A stretch of DNA of 64,000 nucleotides from Spinacia oleracea (lineage: Eukaryota; Streptophyta; Magnoliopsida; Caryophyllales; Amaranthaceae). Location: the NCBI RefSeq assembly GCF_020520425.1, contig NC_079490.1:49454517-49518516 (forward strand), in the 5' to 3' direction. Below, in pieces: positions 30,580 through 41,200 of this stretch. Positions within the stretch are counted from its first letter, which is position 1, and every line of letters begins with the position of its first letter. A program made the translations under genes and the position numbers. The notes beneath the pieces were generated by a model. The model was not told the origin of the DNA. It made no database searches and saw only the letters and a program-made list of their open reading frames with translations.

Positions 30580-31469
30580 AAAAATATATTCAAACAAGTG
30601 TTCATTGTTGACAACTAATTATGTTAAGAAACAGAAATGAAAGCCCAAAACACATATAAACCTTTAGAACATAAGCACCATTAATTCAGAACATATGCAA
30701 CGCTAGTTTAGAACATAAGAAAAGGGCAAGACAGTGTGAGTTTTGATCTGATGCCACTAAGAAATATTAGCCTAACTCATCAAGAAAAAAGAATATACAG
30801 AGTAGTACGGTATCAACACTAATTGGTGCACACTGTTAATGTACCCCTTTCATGTATAATCACTCTGCCGAAATATATACATACACAAGCAAAAATCGAA
30901 CCATTATTGTTGCACATGAAGGCACGTGATGGTACTAGATTAACAACAATTACTTTGGAACCAATAATATTAACAAGAAAAGAAATTGCTCCATGAGCTG
31001 AACCTACACATGATGGTACACGATCAATCACAGTTACTACAAAGGTAAAATCACCACCAGAACGAGATATCAATGTATCATCATCCATTCTCTCACTAAT
31101 CAAACAACAGGGAATGAGATATGGTATCATCATTCATTCATCAAACCAATCAAATTAGTAGAAATTCAAGATATTATTATCCAAGATTGCAATCTAACAA
31201 GAAGTTAGACTTAAGCAAAACCCCCTAATAAGGATAATTATTCAGAATATAACCTATTCATAAGGTTTGTCATCGTCATTATGCATTGACACCAGTTGAG
31301 TGTTATTATCCCTAAATTGTACTATTAAGGACATACCAGTTTCAAATTTCCAACTTCCAAATTTTGAACACACAATAGCTTAGAACATAAAAACACTAAT
31401 TTAGAATATATGCATCACTAGTTTAGAACACAAACACAATTTATAGGATGCATGGTAGAGTTGTCTTAC
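30580..31469. other. MULE-2 segment with no gene seen
   Basis: AT-rich DNA with AGAACAT words. An open minus frame at 30819-31133 has no family features. The segment lies between the tRNA-like sequence and the P2-like exon and may be intron. Confidence 0.35.
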
Positions 31470-31548
31470 GTCATCCAAATCTTCTTTCTCTTCAACCTTA
31501 TTCTCCTCCTTTGGAGCCTCAGCGGCAGCAGCACCTACACCACCAGCA

Positions 31549-31553
31549 GTAGC
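31549..31553. repeat. Target-site duplication (left) of solo LTR
   Basis: GTAGC directly before the LTR, repeated at 32984-32988. Confidence 0.9.
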
Positions 31554-31837
31554 TGATATGTGCGTTTTATATAGTGTTTTCACCCCCGTCCCTTAGTACT
31601 TTTATGCGTCAAATGAGCTCTTAGGAGCCATTTTAGTACTAATCTGTGTATTTGAGTGTGCCTTGAGTTTCAGGAATACTTATTGAGAAATTGGTCTTTT
31701 TAGGCCCGTTTCTTGATGATTTAGGCCACTACATGATCCCGAGGGAGTTCGGGACGACTTTTATCGACTTACGGGAGCCTTAGATGTTCATGATTGAGCC
31801 CCGGAAGTTAGACTCGGTGTTGCGGACGAAGAGCTTC

Positions 31838-32105
31838 CCGCCCGGTTGATCTCCCCTCGCCCATCGGGCGAGCAAGCACAGGATCAGATCGTCAGAAGGC
31901 GCCCGACGGGCGGAGTCTCGCCTGGTGCCCATCGAAGCTGCAGCAGCGCATTTTCTCTCTTCGCCCGGCGGGCGAGAGCCGCCCGACCGGGCGCATGCAG
32001 ATCTTTCAGAAGTTTCTCCCTCCGCCCGCCGGGCAGCCCTGCGCCCGTCGGGCGGATTTCGAGCTGGTCGCCCGTCGGGCGGTTGGCCGCCCGACCGGAC
32101 GACGA
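31838..32105 (+). repeat. GC-palindrome array in solo LTR
   Basis: Diverged copies of the array include GCCCATCGGGC, GCCCGACGGGC, GCCCGGCGGGC, GCCCGCCGGGC, GCCCGTCGGGC and GCCCGACCGGGC. The central base differs from copy to copy while the arms are mostly kept. The position relative to the TATA box (32178-32185) is the same as in the young element. Confidence 0.88.
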
Positions 32106-32177
32106 CAACCCTGGAGCCTTTAGCGCGCGGTTTACTTTAGTTTTATTCCGGTTTTCTCTTGTGTTTTTGGGCTAAAC

Positions 32178-32185
32178 TATAAATA
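32178..32185 (+). promoter_or_regulatory. TATA box of solo LTR
   Basis: TATAAATA within ACTATAAATATAGCC, about 75 bp downstream of the palindrome array. The core promoter is conserved despite divergence elsewhere, so this LTR could still start transcription to the right. Confidence 0.6.
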
Positions 32186-32983
32186 TAGCCTTTATTAATT
32201 TAGTACCGGAGCTTATTATCTCATATTCTAGTATTAAACACTTAGTTTTTCTCTCTAATTTGTTCTAAACACTTAGTTTATTTTCAATCAAAATTCAAGC
32301 TTTCATTTGCCATTGTTCTTCAATTAGGTATTGTTCTTTATTTCAATCTTTTGTTTTGCCTTAATTATGTTTTCAATCATGCTAATTGCTTTGTTTATTG
32401 TTAATATGCTAGAGTAGTCTAATTTCTAGGGTTTGGGGATCCATGATTAATATGAATGGATATTGAATAGTTATGATTGTTGGCATTGTAATTGATTCCT
32501 ATTGATTGGTTTATTTCACTATACAATTAGATTTGCGCAGGTTTAATTGTGGTAGTTATGCAATGTCAAGTTAAGATTCGAGAGATGCAATTTGATGTTT
32601 AGGCTTGTGTCAATAGGTAGAATTAGAGTTAATACGTAGCGAGAGCCCGTTAATTCTAAGTCTATGATTAGTATCGATTCGAGAGAGCATGCTAGTCTAA
32701 TTAATTACTTGTAGATTATCGTAATTGTTCATTGTCCTGGATTATTATTTGCTGGTGAACCTATGCCCTAGATTCCTTAATATATTAATTCATTCTTGTT
32801 TAATTATCGTTCGTAGTCTTAGCATACAAATCACCAACCAACTCTTGTTCCCAATAGTCTAGTTTAATTAATTGATAGTAGGAAGAACGCCTGTTTCCGT
32901 GTGGATTCGATCCTGACTTCCCTTGCTACCTAGCTAGTGGACTTAGGTTATTTTTTATTAGGTGATACGACTTTAGCCTGTCA

Positions 32984-32988
32984 GTAGC
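32984..32988. repeat. Target-site duplication (right) of solo LTR
   Basis: GTAGC, identical to 31549-31553. Confidence 0.9.
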
Positions 32989-33159
32989 AGATGACACGGC
33001 GACTGCACTTCCACTAACAAAAAAAATACAGAACATAGTGTAAATTACTACATAACAAAGTAAGTAACTCAGAACATATGCTAACACAGTTCAGAACATT
33101 GAATACATTGTTTAGAACATGTTGTAGAATATTTATATAGAACATATTGTACACCGAAT

Positions 33160-33587
33160 ACAAAACATCTGTTTCTCTTATTTAAAAAACGAATTCACCG
33201 GAACAATTCGATAATAAAAAATATTAAACAAAAACAAATCAAAATCAAAAAAAAAATCAAAAACAAATCTGAAAATAAAAAACAAAACAAATCAATAAGG
33301 AATCAACAATTCGGTACTCAAAAAACAGCTCACGGAATTCAAAATAAAAAGTAGCTCACGAAATTCAGCAAACGATATAAGCAATTCGATAACCAGCAAT
33401 TAGATAATCGCAATTCGATAATAATTAAATTAAATTCAATAATCAAAACTAGGTAAGAAATCGAAAAATTCTTAGCAAAATACACAAATTAGAATTGCAA
33501 AATTGAACGAAGTTGATAAAATACCTTTAAATAAACAACCAGATGAATGTATTCGAGAATATAATTGAATTTAGAAGCAAACTAGTA
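33160..33587. other. AT-rich part of MULE-2
   Basis: A-rich DNA (AAAACAAATC-like runs) with no ORF and no recognised feature. Confidence 0.4.
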
Positions 33588-35850
33588 TAATACCCGTGCG
33601 ATGCACGATTTACAATCTGTTACGCAAAATATTAAATTTGCATGAAATCTAAACTATATTTATTGACAGTTAACCAAAATAGAGCTTGTAGATATTTTCT
33701 AATTAAAATTAGTTATGTATAGATTTGTTATTGCCATATTTCATATCTTATTTATTAAAAAAATAAAAAATAAATAAGGGTATGTAGATAAAATTACTTT
33801 CATTCTCACTCATCACTTGTGTGAACATAAAGTTATTCTCATATACCTTTTATTTCTATAGTTTATTCTCATATACCCTTTATTACTATAGTTATTCTCA
33901 TCTACTCACCAAATACTCGCCCTACCATTTACATCATTCCCTCCACACTCGTACCCACCTAAAATCTCATTCTTATCCATGCCACCCACAATATGTATGC
34001 TACCCATCTATAAAATAAAATTCATTCTCGCTCCATCACCCACTTGTTTATCCAAACCCATCATATACACTATTTTTTGGTAGTTTTCAATTTTAAAACT
34101 CTATTTTAGAGTATTGGCCAATTTGGTTGTCTTATTAGTGTAGTTGAATAAATAAATAAAATGTTATAATATGTAGGTTAGTTGTTAAAAATACTATTCA
34201 AGATCAATTAGATGAAGGATATGCGAGTAATTGGGAGGGTGCAATTTAAAATTCATCATTGCATTGTCACCTAAGGCATATACTTTTTCTATCCGCATCA
34301 CCCACCAAATTAAACTTTCCCCCAACCCTTCCCACTTGGGGTGTTGCATAAGGGTCTCCCATAACCCGCCCCACTAACAATGTAGCATACCTATATTTGG
34401 TCAATATTACATGATGTTACTTTTTCGGTTAACTGTCTAATAAACTCACTCCAACCCTTTTGATTGTCCCATGGCCAAAATTTACTTCATTAAGAATTGA
34501 GTGTAACAAATGCACATGAGTTGATAAAGTGGTCAACGACAGAAGAGATAGAGAGAGAGCAAGTGGGATAACTGTTCGTTTAATGTATGGAGTAATCTCA
34601 AACGGATATACCAAAGATGAATATGATGCAAATAAAGGGATGGAAAGACTACTGAATAAAAGAATTGTGAAAGAGTTGGGAAGTGATCTTTTTAAGATAA
34701 CTTTTCCGTTTCTATGTAGTTGGAACGTATACTTTTTCACCCTTAAATAAGAATGAATCAAACTTCTTTAATATAAGGGTAAAATCGAAAAGAGGTTCCA
34801 TTATTTTATTTGGTGTTTGAGAGATTATAATTAATAAATAGATTAAAGTGAGAGTGAAATGTCAAATCATACAAAATAGTTTTCCATTTATAGTGTGTTG
34901 TAATTTTTCCGTTTTAGGGAAGTGTTGCAAATAAAAAATAAATAGATAAAATGCTTTTTTAAAATAATGTTTGATATTATTTTCTTATAAGTACTACGTA
35001 GTCGGAGTACGTATAATATTGTGATAGTCATATTATAAGTACTACGAAGTCGGAGTACGTATAATCTAATAATAGTCATATTATAATTTCACCAATATAC
35101 TACGAAATGTATATAGAATGCACTATCTCTATATTATTTTATATATTATCTTTGTGGTTTATAGACAATAGAAGTCAATAAAATCTTTAAATTAAATAGT
35201 TTCTTTATTAGCAAATAGATATTATTTTACCGTATATTCAATAATATAGATTGTGCAATCTATATATACTAATACAAATGGTATACATTTAGGCAATAAA
35301 AATGAAAAGTAAAATTAAAAATAACATGTGTTAGCACCACATTGAGGTACCCTCTCTTTTAGTGTAGCATATAGATAGATATGTAGTACATTATAATGTC
35401 TTGTATTACGTACCATATTTCCAAAGTTAATGATAAATTAGATTAAAATAAATAAATTAGACATGAAACATGTCATCTTTTCAGGTAGTATCCTGAAAAC
35501 TTATGAGTATATTTTATGCTATATTTTGCAGAATATACAATTTAATTAGTGCACCATATTTACATAACGTTTACATAAACACGGGAATAAAATATTTACT
35601 TGTGCATGTTTTTTTACCTTTTCTATTTTTATTTAGTATATTTAGAATGTTCATTATTAAAAGAATCTTTAAGATTAATATTGGCAAACAATAATATATT
35701 CTCTAGCACATATCTTTCCTTAAATAAGACAACTTAAATTTAGATTAATAATTTTAATTACTTTATTATTTTATGAGAGAGGCGAATCATGTAGTGACAT
35801 TTGTCATCACCACATTGATTTCCTCTCTTTTAGTATAATATATAGATTTG
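33588..35850. repeat. Unclassified AT-rich dispersed repeat
   Basis: It begins near CTAGTATAATACCCGTGCGA, with CGTGC-GAT-GCACG as a small palindrome. It ends near CTCTCTTTTAGTATAATATA. A second, similar end (CCACATTGAGG...CTCTCTTTTAGTGTAGCATA) lies at 35337-35370, so two related copies or a copy inside a copy are likely. A 48-bp duplication containing CGGAGTACGTATAAT is at about 34985-35085. No coding capacity was recognised. GAAGC lies next to both ends and could be a target duplication. It probably entered MULE-2 after that unit formed. Confidence 0.45.
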
Positions 35851-35874
35851 AAGCTCAATTTGACCTTGATTAAG

Positions 35875-36105
35875 GTCCAGTAATGGCGCAAAAGAAGAGA
35901 GAGAGAATAGAGGTTAGAGAGAGAAAGAAAATAAGCGTGAAATGTGATGCGATGGCTGGGTATATTTGAACAAATTTACAAAAATGCCAATAGTAATCCC
36001 TTGATTTTCAGCTGTTAGATTAAAAACGATCCAAAGGTCAAGATTTATTCTCATATAAGATTGTGTTCTCGCATAGAGGGGGGTGTTCTCACATGAGCCT
36101 TCCTC
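35875..36105 (+). repeat. Right terminal region of MULE-2
   Basis: It is similar in the same orientation to 25560-25800, the end of MULE-1: GAGAGAGAAAGAAAAT, ACAAAAATGCCAATAGTAAT, a GTTAGATTAAA stretch, then two GTGTTCTC words (GAGAACAC on the other strand) and GAGCCTT. It marks the end of the transposon-rich left part of the window. Confidence 0.65.
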
Positions 36106-36112
36106 TCTCTCT

Positions 36113-36117
<5 letters not shown>

Positions 36118-36180
<63 letters not shown>
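36118..36180. repeat. (TA)n microsatellite
   Basis: A run of about 63 bases of alternating A and T lies between the MULE end and a MITE. Confidence 0.97.
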
Positions 36181-36182
<2 letters not shown>

Positions 36183-36437
36183 TTCCTCCGTTCCGGAATT
36201 ATTGCACCATGTTGACTTTTACACTATTTACGTTGTGTCTTTGACCATCTTTTGTAAAATATACGTAAAACAAATGTAATCGTGTAAGATCTTATTAGAT
36301 TAGTATCGATATATATTTTCTAAATATAATTTTTTTATAATTTTTACTTATACATAATTCAAGAGATAACGAGTCAAAGTCATGCATTGGGAAGTGTGAA
36401 GTCAACATGGTGCAATAATTCCGGAACGGATGAAGTA
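36181..36437. mobile_element. Stowaway-like MITE
   Basis: Inverted ends of about 35 bp: ACTTCCTCCGTTCCGG on the left, and CCGGAACGGATGAAGTA on the right. The CTCC(C)TCCGTTCC start and the flanking TA fit Stowaway (Tc1/mariner) elements. It is about 257 bp and non-coding. Confidence 0.85.
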
Positions 36438-36739
36438 TATTATTTGGCCAACTGTTTTTTTTTTTTTTTTTTTTGATGGAAATTTGGCCAACTGTTATGT
36501 ATTCTAAACTTAAAAGTTAATTAAATTTATCTAAATTTTTTTTTTTTCTGAAGTAGGTGAAAATAAATTGAAAAGAATAGGGCCTAAGTTCAATAACACA
36601 GTTTTGGGAGGAAAAAGAGATTAGGGAAGAAGACTAGAAGAGGGTATCTAAGTCCAATAACACAGTAATGGTCGACAATTTTTTTTTTTTTTTGTTATTG
36701 TAGTATTCCAAATTACAAAAGTTTTATAGAAATAGAAAG
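36438..36739 (+). promoter_or_regulatory. Probable promoter region of symplekin gene
   Basis: AT-rich DNA with several T runs upstream of a CT-rich leader. It contains a duplicated AAGTCCAATAACACAGT-type stretch (about 36588-36605 and 36648-36665). No clear TATA box. Assignment is by position only. Confidence 0.35.
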
Positions 36740-36920
36740 GAAAAATAAAAAATTCAGAATTGTCTCTCTTCGAACTCCAAAATCGCACGCAGTCGCAGCT
36801 GCATCTCCTTCCTCATCTTAAAACCCTCCGACAAAAGCAGCATCTTGTAGTTGTAGTTGACACTCTAGTAGGCGGCGTCTCTGCCAACCGCCTCTCCTTT
36901 CTTTGCTGCTGCTATTCTCG
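36740..36920 (+). other. 5' non-coding exon of symplekin gene (predicted)
   Basis: A CT-rich, ATG-free stretch (for example GCTGCATCTCCTTCCTCATC) ends at a GT donor (ATTCTCG|GTAATT). This is typical of plant 5' leaders with a leader intron (36921-38057). The transcription start is a guess. The first coding part of the protein is not found here or in the intron. Confidence 0.45.
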
Positions 36921-38057
36921 GTAATTATCTACAAGTATTTTTATCGAATTTTCTGTTGAATTTATTTGTATTTTTTATTGATTCAGAAATGTAATTTTCT
37001 GAATTAAATATATTATGTTGGGTTCTTTTTTGTTTTGGTGTTGTGAAATTCGTATTATCCTTTTTGATACGGTTCTCCTAAGATTGATTAGGTTTACTGA
37101 TTTCTGTTTTTCTAATATGTCGGGTTTCAAATTGTTAAATATTGGTTTGTTTTGGTGTTGTTTTATGTCTAATTGGTCTATACACACTTCATAATTCTAC
37201 TTGAAATTTGAATAATCCATTCTTGATATGATTCGATTTTTCTCGCAGTCACCATTTATCTCTCCTTTAGGATAGAAGGAACTGTTGGGATTCTTCCCTT
37301 TTCATTTCTTTGAAATAATTGCATGGGGTAATCATCCTTAGCGATTATACAAATTGAACATTAAGAAATGCAGTACCTTTTTGGTTTTTGAATTTGGGGT
37401 CAAGATATCTGGGATGTTAAGAAAGGCATTTCATTCTAAATAGTTTGTGCGTGCATTTCGAGGATATGACCTTTTTATCTTGGGTATTTAAGGTAAGGAT
37501 GGATGGGTGTCTCTTTGTTTCTGTCCATCATTAGTTGATATAGAGTTTTCTTGTAGTTTTCTTACTGCTTTCAAACTTGAGAAATTTTTGGAAGATATAA
37601 TACGGACATGTAATGCTAAGAGCTGGATCACAAATGTAAATTTGTATGACATTGTTATTCAACTGCTTGTTGGTAGTTTTATTTTTCATAAAATAACTTG
37701 TAACCTTCAACATGTTTTCATTTGGGTATGCTTATCTTTAGTTTCTTGTTATCTGTTTTTAGCTGTTATCTTACCTTTGGATTATAGTGGATGGAATTAA
37801 AATGTTTGATCATACTGTTTGCACCCCTCATCTACCGTGAAAGGTAGACAGGCATTGAGTTTGTGATTAGCTAATGAAAGTTCTATTAGAGCCTCTCTAT
37901 CATTTCATGGATCAGGTTGCATGCATTCAATACCCCGACTCACCCTATGCAGGATTTTCTTTAGAGGCATTGCGTTGATGCTGATATGCTTATCTTTGGT
38001 TTGTTGGTATTTGGATATGAATTGTTCTTAAGTAGTGGGCTCTTACTTTTGTGGCAG

Positions 38058-38217
38058 TGTGATGGAAGAGACCGGGTTGCGAGTGCCGGAGCACTCTTAC
38101 ATGCTAGTGCCACAATTGTTGGCATTGTTAAAGGATGAAGATCCTGGCGTTGCTCGTCAGGCTATTGTTAGTGGCACAAAATCATTTTGTTCTATACTTC
38201 AGGAGTTGGCTCAGCAG
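38058..38217 (+). CDS. Symplekin coding exon 1
   Basis: Acceptor GTGGCAG and donor GCAG|GTCTTC. It encodes a HEAT-type helix pair (SYMLVPQLLALLKDEDPGV, ARQAIVSGTKSF). It starts with one base of a split codon, which implies an upstream coding exon in the ancestral gene; alternatively the ATG at 38062 is now the start. Confidence 0.88.
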
Positions 38218-41200
38218 GTCTTCAAAACCTCTTCCCATAATCTCAACTATCAAAAAAAAGAAAAGAAATGCCAATCATTATTTTTCTTTTCTATTTCATG
38301 TCCCAAATCCCCTTTTAATGCATTTTCTCTTCTCCTTGCAACTCTTTTCATTTCATGGCTAAGCTGTAAGATGTTTTTACACTTATATAAGTTGACTTTT
38401 ACTTAGATTTTATTCCCGCGAGCATGATTTTTGAAGACCTCTTTCTGTAAAGGTTAAAAAGGTGAAAACGTAAGCAATCAAAGAAGGCGTGCATTAACTT
38501 CTGTCTACCCTTTTAGTATTTTTTTTCCTGTGATAATTTATCCTCAATTTGGTGCTGCACACCTGATCTAGATCGTTGAACGTTCTACTCATGTGTCATG
38601 TCGGGTACAATTATTAGGCTATGAGTCATTCATTCTTGTTTACCCATTTCCGTCTCATATGGTTTATTTTTATCTCTACATATGGAGGTTTCTTTGGCTT
38701 CTGGGACTTTGTCAGGAAGAAATATCTGATGCTTGTATTGAATATTGCAGTTTCATCGACATGGTAAAGTTGAGAGATGGGCTGAGGAGATGTGGATGCA
38801 TATGATTGAGTTCAAGGATGCGGTACTTTCACTTGTTTTTGAGGTAGTATCTCTACATACACTCCAGTGAATCAATTACGTTTAAAATAACCAGTGAGAT
38901 GGTAATTTTAATTAGTTAAACGCTTAGTTTTTTTTTAAATGCTTGATCCTATTATGCTAAAAAACTTCTTGACATCTGTTTTTTTTATTTTTATGCTTCA
39001 TTTATGCATTTGTTTAAATTTTTATCTAACGTTTTTGGGTAGAGGTGCAGTTTGGGTATCCTGTACACTCCTTACTTGCCCTTGAAAGAAACATATTAGG
39101 TCTCGTCGTCATTGGGGTATGAGCAAAGCTGAACTTGGCCTACCCAGTAGTCAACAGTGACAGTGTTAGCAGGAGAGTCAACAGTGACAGTGTTAGCAGG
39201 AGAGTAGAAATGCTAATGGTGTTGGCAAGGCCAACTTCTTAGGTCAATGCAAAACTTGGGTCATGTGGGCTTAGAGAAGCATAGGTAAGAAGCATAGGTA
39301 AGAAGCAGTTCAGCTTTTCAAACTTCAGAAGCCGCTGATGGGTGGTACAATATCTTTAGCCAATTGACAAATAGAATACTAACACTGCCATCCACATTTT
39401 TGGGTGGATAAGCCTGTGAAGAATCTAGTACTCACTGCTGCCTCGTAGCTTCTGTGTCTTCTTAAGTTCCTGAGTGGTAGAATCCAGTTTCTCTGCAATA
39501 TGGAGTCCAGGCCCCTCTCAACGTACTCAAATCAATGTTTTTTCTAGGTTTAAGATCCATAATTTTTGTTGTCGGCGAGGTCTCAGTTTTTTCATGAACC
39601 TCCATCTTATTCCATTAGTGGGAATTATAAGGTGAAATGAGCTAACATGGTGAGGATTTACTACATAGTCCTCTACACATAAGAAATAGCTGTTTCTTTT
39701 GCTAATTGTAAAAGAGAGTATAATTATGAAGCTATAAAGCTTATTTGCTTTATGAACTTTACTTGGCATTATCTTGTCTTATTTTTGCGTTTCAAATTTT
39801 CAATAATGTATTGGCCGTACCATTGGGATGTGTCGTATTGTTGACATGGATACATAGAACGGAAATTTCAATGTTAAGCGGTTTGAGAATATTTGTCCTC
39901 TTGCTGATTTTTTTGCACACTTATGTAGCCGGCTTTTGTTGGGACAAGGTTATTGGCGCTGAAATTTTTGGAAACTTGCATATTGCTACTTACTTCAGAT
40001 GCATCTGAGACAGAGAGACTGACCTCAGGAGGTAAATCCGTTGGTGATCAGCTTTTTATAGATGTTTATTGCCAGCATGTTTGATTTTCACATGCATATG
40101 TTTTCTAGGCCCCTGATGTTCTCTTAAAGTGTTGGTCATTTTGAACTGGCTTCATCTTGTCATTTCTTTTCTAGTTGTATCTTATGTTTTTTATGAAAAG
40201 TATTTTATACTTCATACTGTTGTTTTTCCCTGTTTTCATGATTCATGCCATAAATTGTTAAATAATGTTCCTCTTGAATTTAACCTATTTTTACATAAAA
40301 AAGTGTCCCAACTGTAAGCATTCAGTCATTCACCATTCTTTTTTATGGTGTGCACGTCACCGTTAATCTGTGATGATGTTGAGATCTGTAAGAGTGTTAG
40401 GCCATTCATCCTGTTACAGTCTTTTATCTGTCCAATGCCTTCTACCTTTGTCATTTTATTTATTCAGGCTGCATTTTGTGTAATGGCTATGACAGGTAAG
40501 GAGCTTAGATTTAATGTCTCATGGTTGGCTAGTGGCCATCCAGTTCTAGATGCAGCTAAACTTATATCAGAAGCAAATAGGCTGTTTACCAGTTTATTAG
40601 ACATGTTGCAATCGTCCAGTAGCCTTCCTGGTCAATTGACAATCACCATTGTCAATTGGTAAGTACCTTTTGTTCTACCTTCCTAATTTTTTCTTTCATA
40701 TGATCATGTTGAACTTAAGATGTACTTGATCATTGACTGTCAAATAGTCCCTGTAAAATTACTTGATGAAGAAATTCAAGTTGATGCGAGGGGAAGAATA
40801 TAGAAGCAGCAATGTGTCGTCATTCTTAGTATATTTGGAATTGCGAGGTTTATTTGGCCTATTAAACTATCATTTTAAGAGCCAATCATGTTGGGATTTT
40901 ACAAAATAAGTAGGTTTTCTGTTTTTGTTTACGCCTGTACATGAATATGGAATTAGCAACCTTCTGCTGTTCCTGATGTTCATGATACTTGAGAATTTAA
41001 TGACGTAGTTTTCGTTTTGTGAATAGCTATAAAAAGGAGTCTCCCATTGTCTGTCTGCTCCCGAATAATAGTCTAGTAGGGAACTTGGCAAAGACACATG
41101 GAGACTGGAAATAAAATCAAAATAAATCAAGTTTACATTCTTTTGGGACTTCCACATCTAGAAAAAGGGAAGCTGTGGGTTATACTGCTGTATACACCGT

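Larger units (their letters stand above)
31554..32983 (+). mobile_element. Solo LTR of the Athila family
   Basis: This 1430-bp single LTR is on the plus strand, with TGATATGTGCG at the start and CCTGTCA at the end. It is flanked by a perfect 5-bp duplication. It is clearly related to the LTRs at 1269 and 12374 but has many substitutions and indels, so it is older. No internal element sequence is present, as expected after recombination between two LTRs. Confidence 0.93.
31470..33013 (-). pseudogene. 60S acidic ribosomal protein P2-like exon, split by a solo LTR
   Basis: Outside the LTR, the two flanks (33013-32984 and 31553-31470, with one copy of the 5-bp duplication removed) form one open exon with an AG acceptor and a GT donor. 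It reads as the Ala/Gly hinge (SGSAVAVSSATAGG) and the charged tail (EAPKEENKVEEKEDLDD) of plant P1/P2/P3 stalk proteins. The final MGFSLFD-type end is not in this exon. P2 proteins sit on the ribosomal stalk and recruit translation factors. The rest of the gene is not seen, so this is a captured fragment. Confidence 0.6.
26840..33155. repeat. Dispersed AGAACAT / ATGTTCT words in MULE-2
   Basis: About 40 copies by eye, in clusters near 26840-26935, 27800-27955, 28625-28680, 29180-29310, 29620-29690, 29965-30030, 30660-30720, 31380-31430 and 33030-33150. Orientation is plus in most clusters but minus at 28.6-29.4 kb. The usual form is TTTAGAACAT. One perfect palindrome, TAGAACATATGTTCTA, is at 27911-27926. 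The clusters lie outside the exon-like segments. Confidence 0.8.
25816..36110. mobile_element. MULE-2: MULE-like unit carrying gene fragments
   Basis: The left border region reads TATATGAGAATGAATCT near 25845. Its inverted partner near the right end reads TATATGAGAATAAATCT on the minus strand (about 36050). The right end resembles the end of MULE-1. No transposase was recognised inside. It carries several gene-like exons, a ribosomal P2-like fragment with a solo LTR, tRNA-like sequences and many AGAACAT words, so it looks like a Pack-MULE. Termini and target duplication could not be fixed, and later insertions make up part of its length. Confidence 0.5.
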
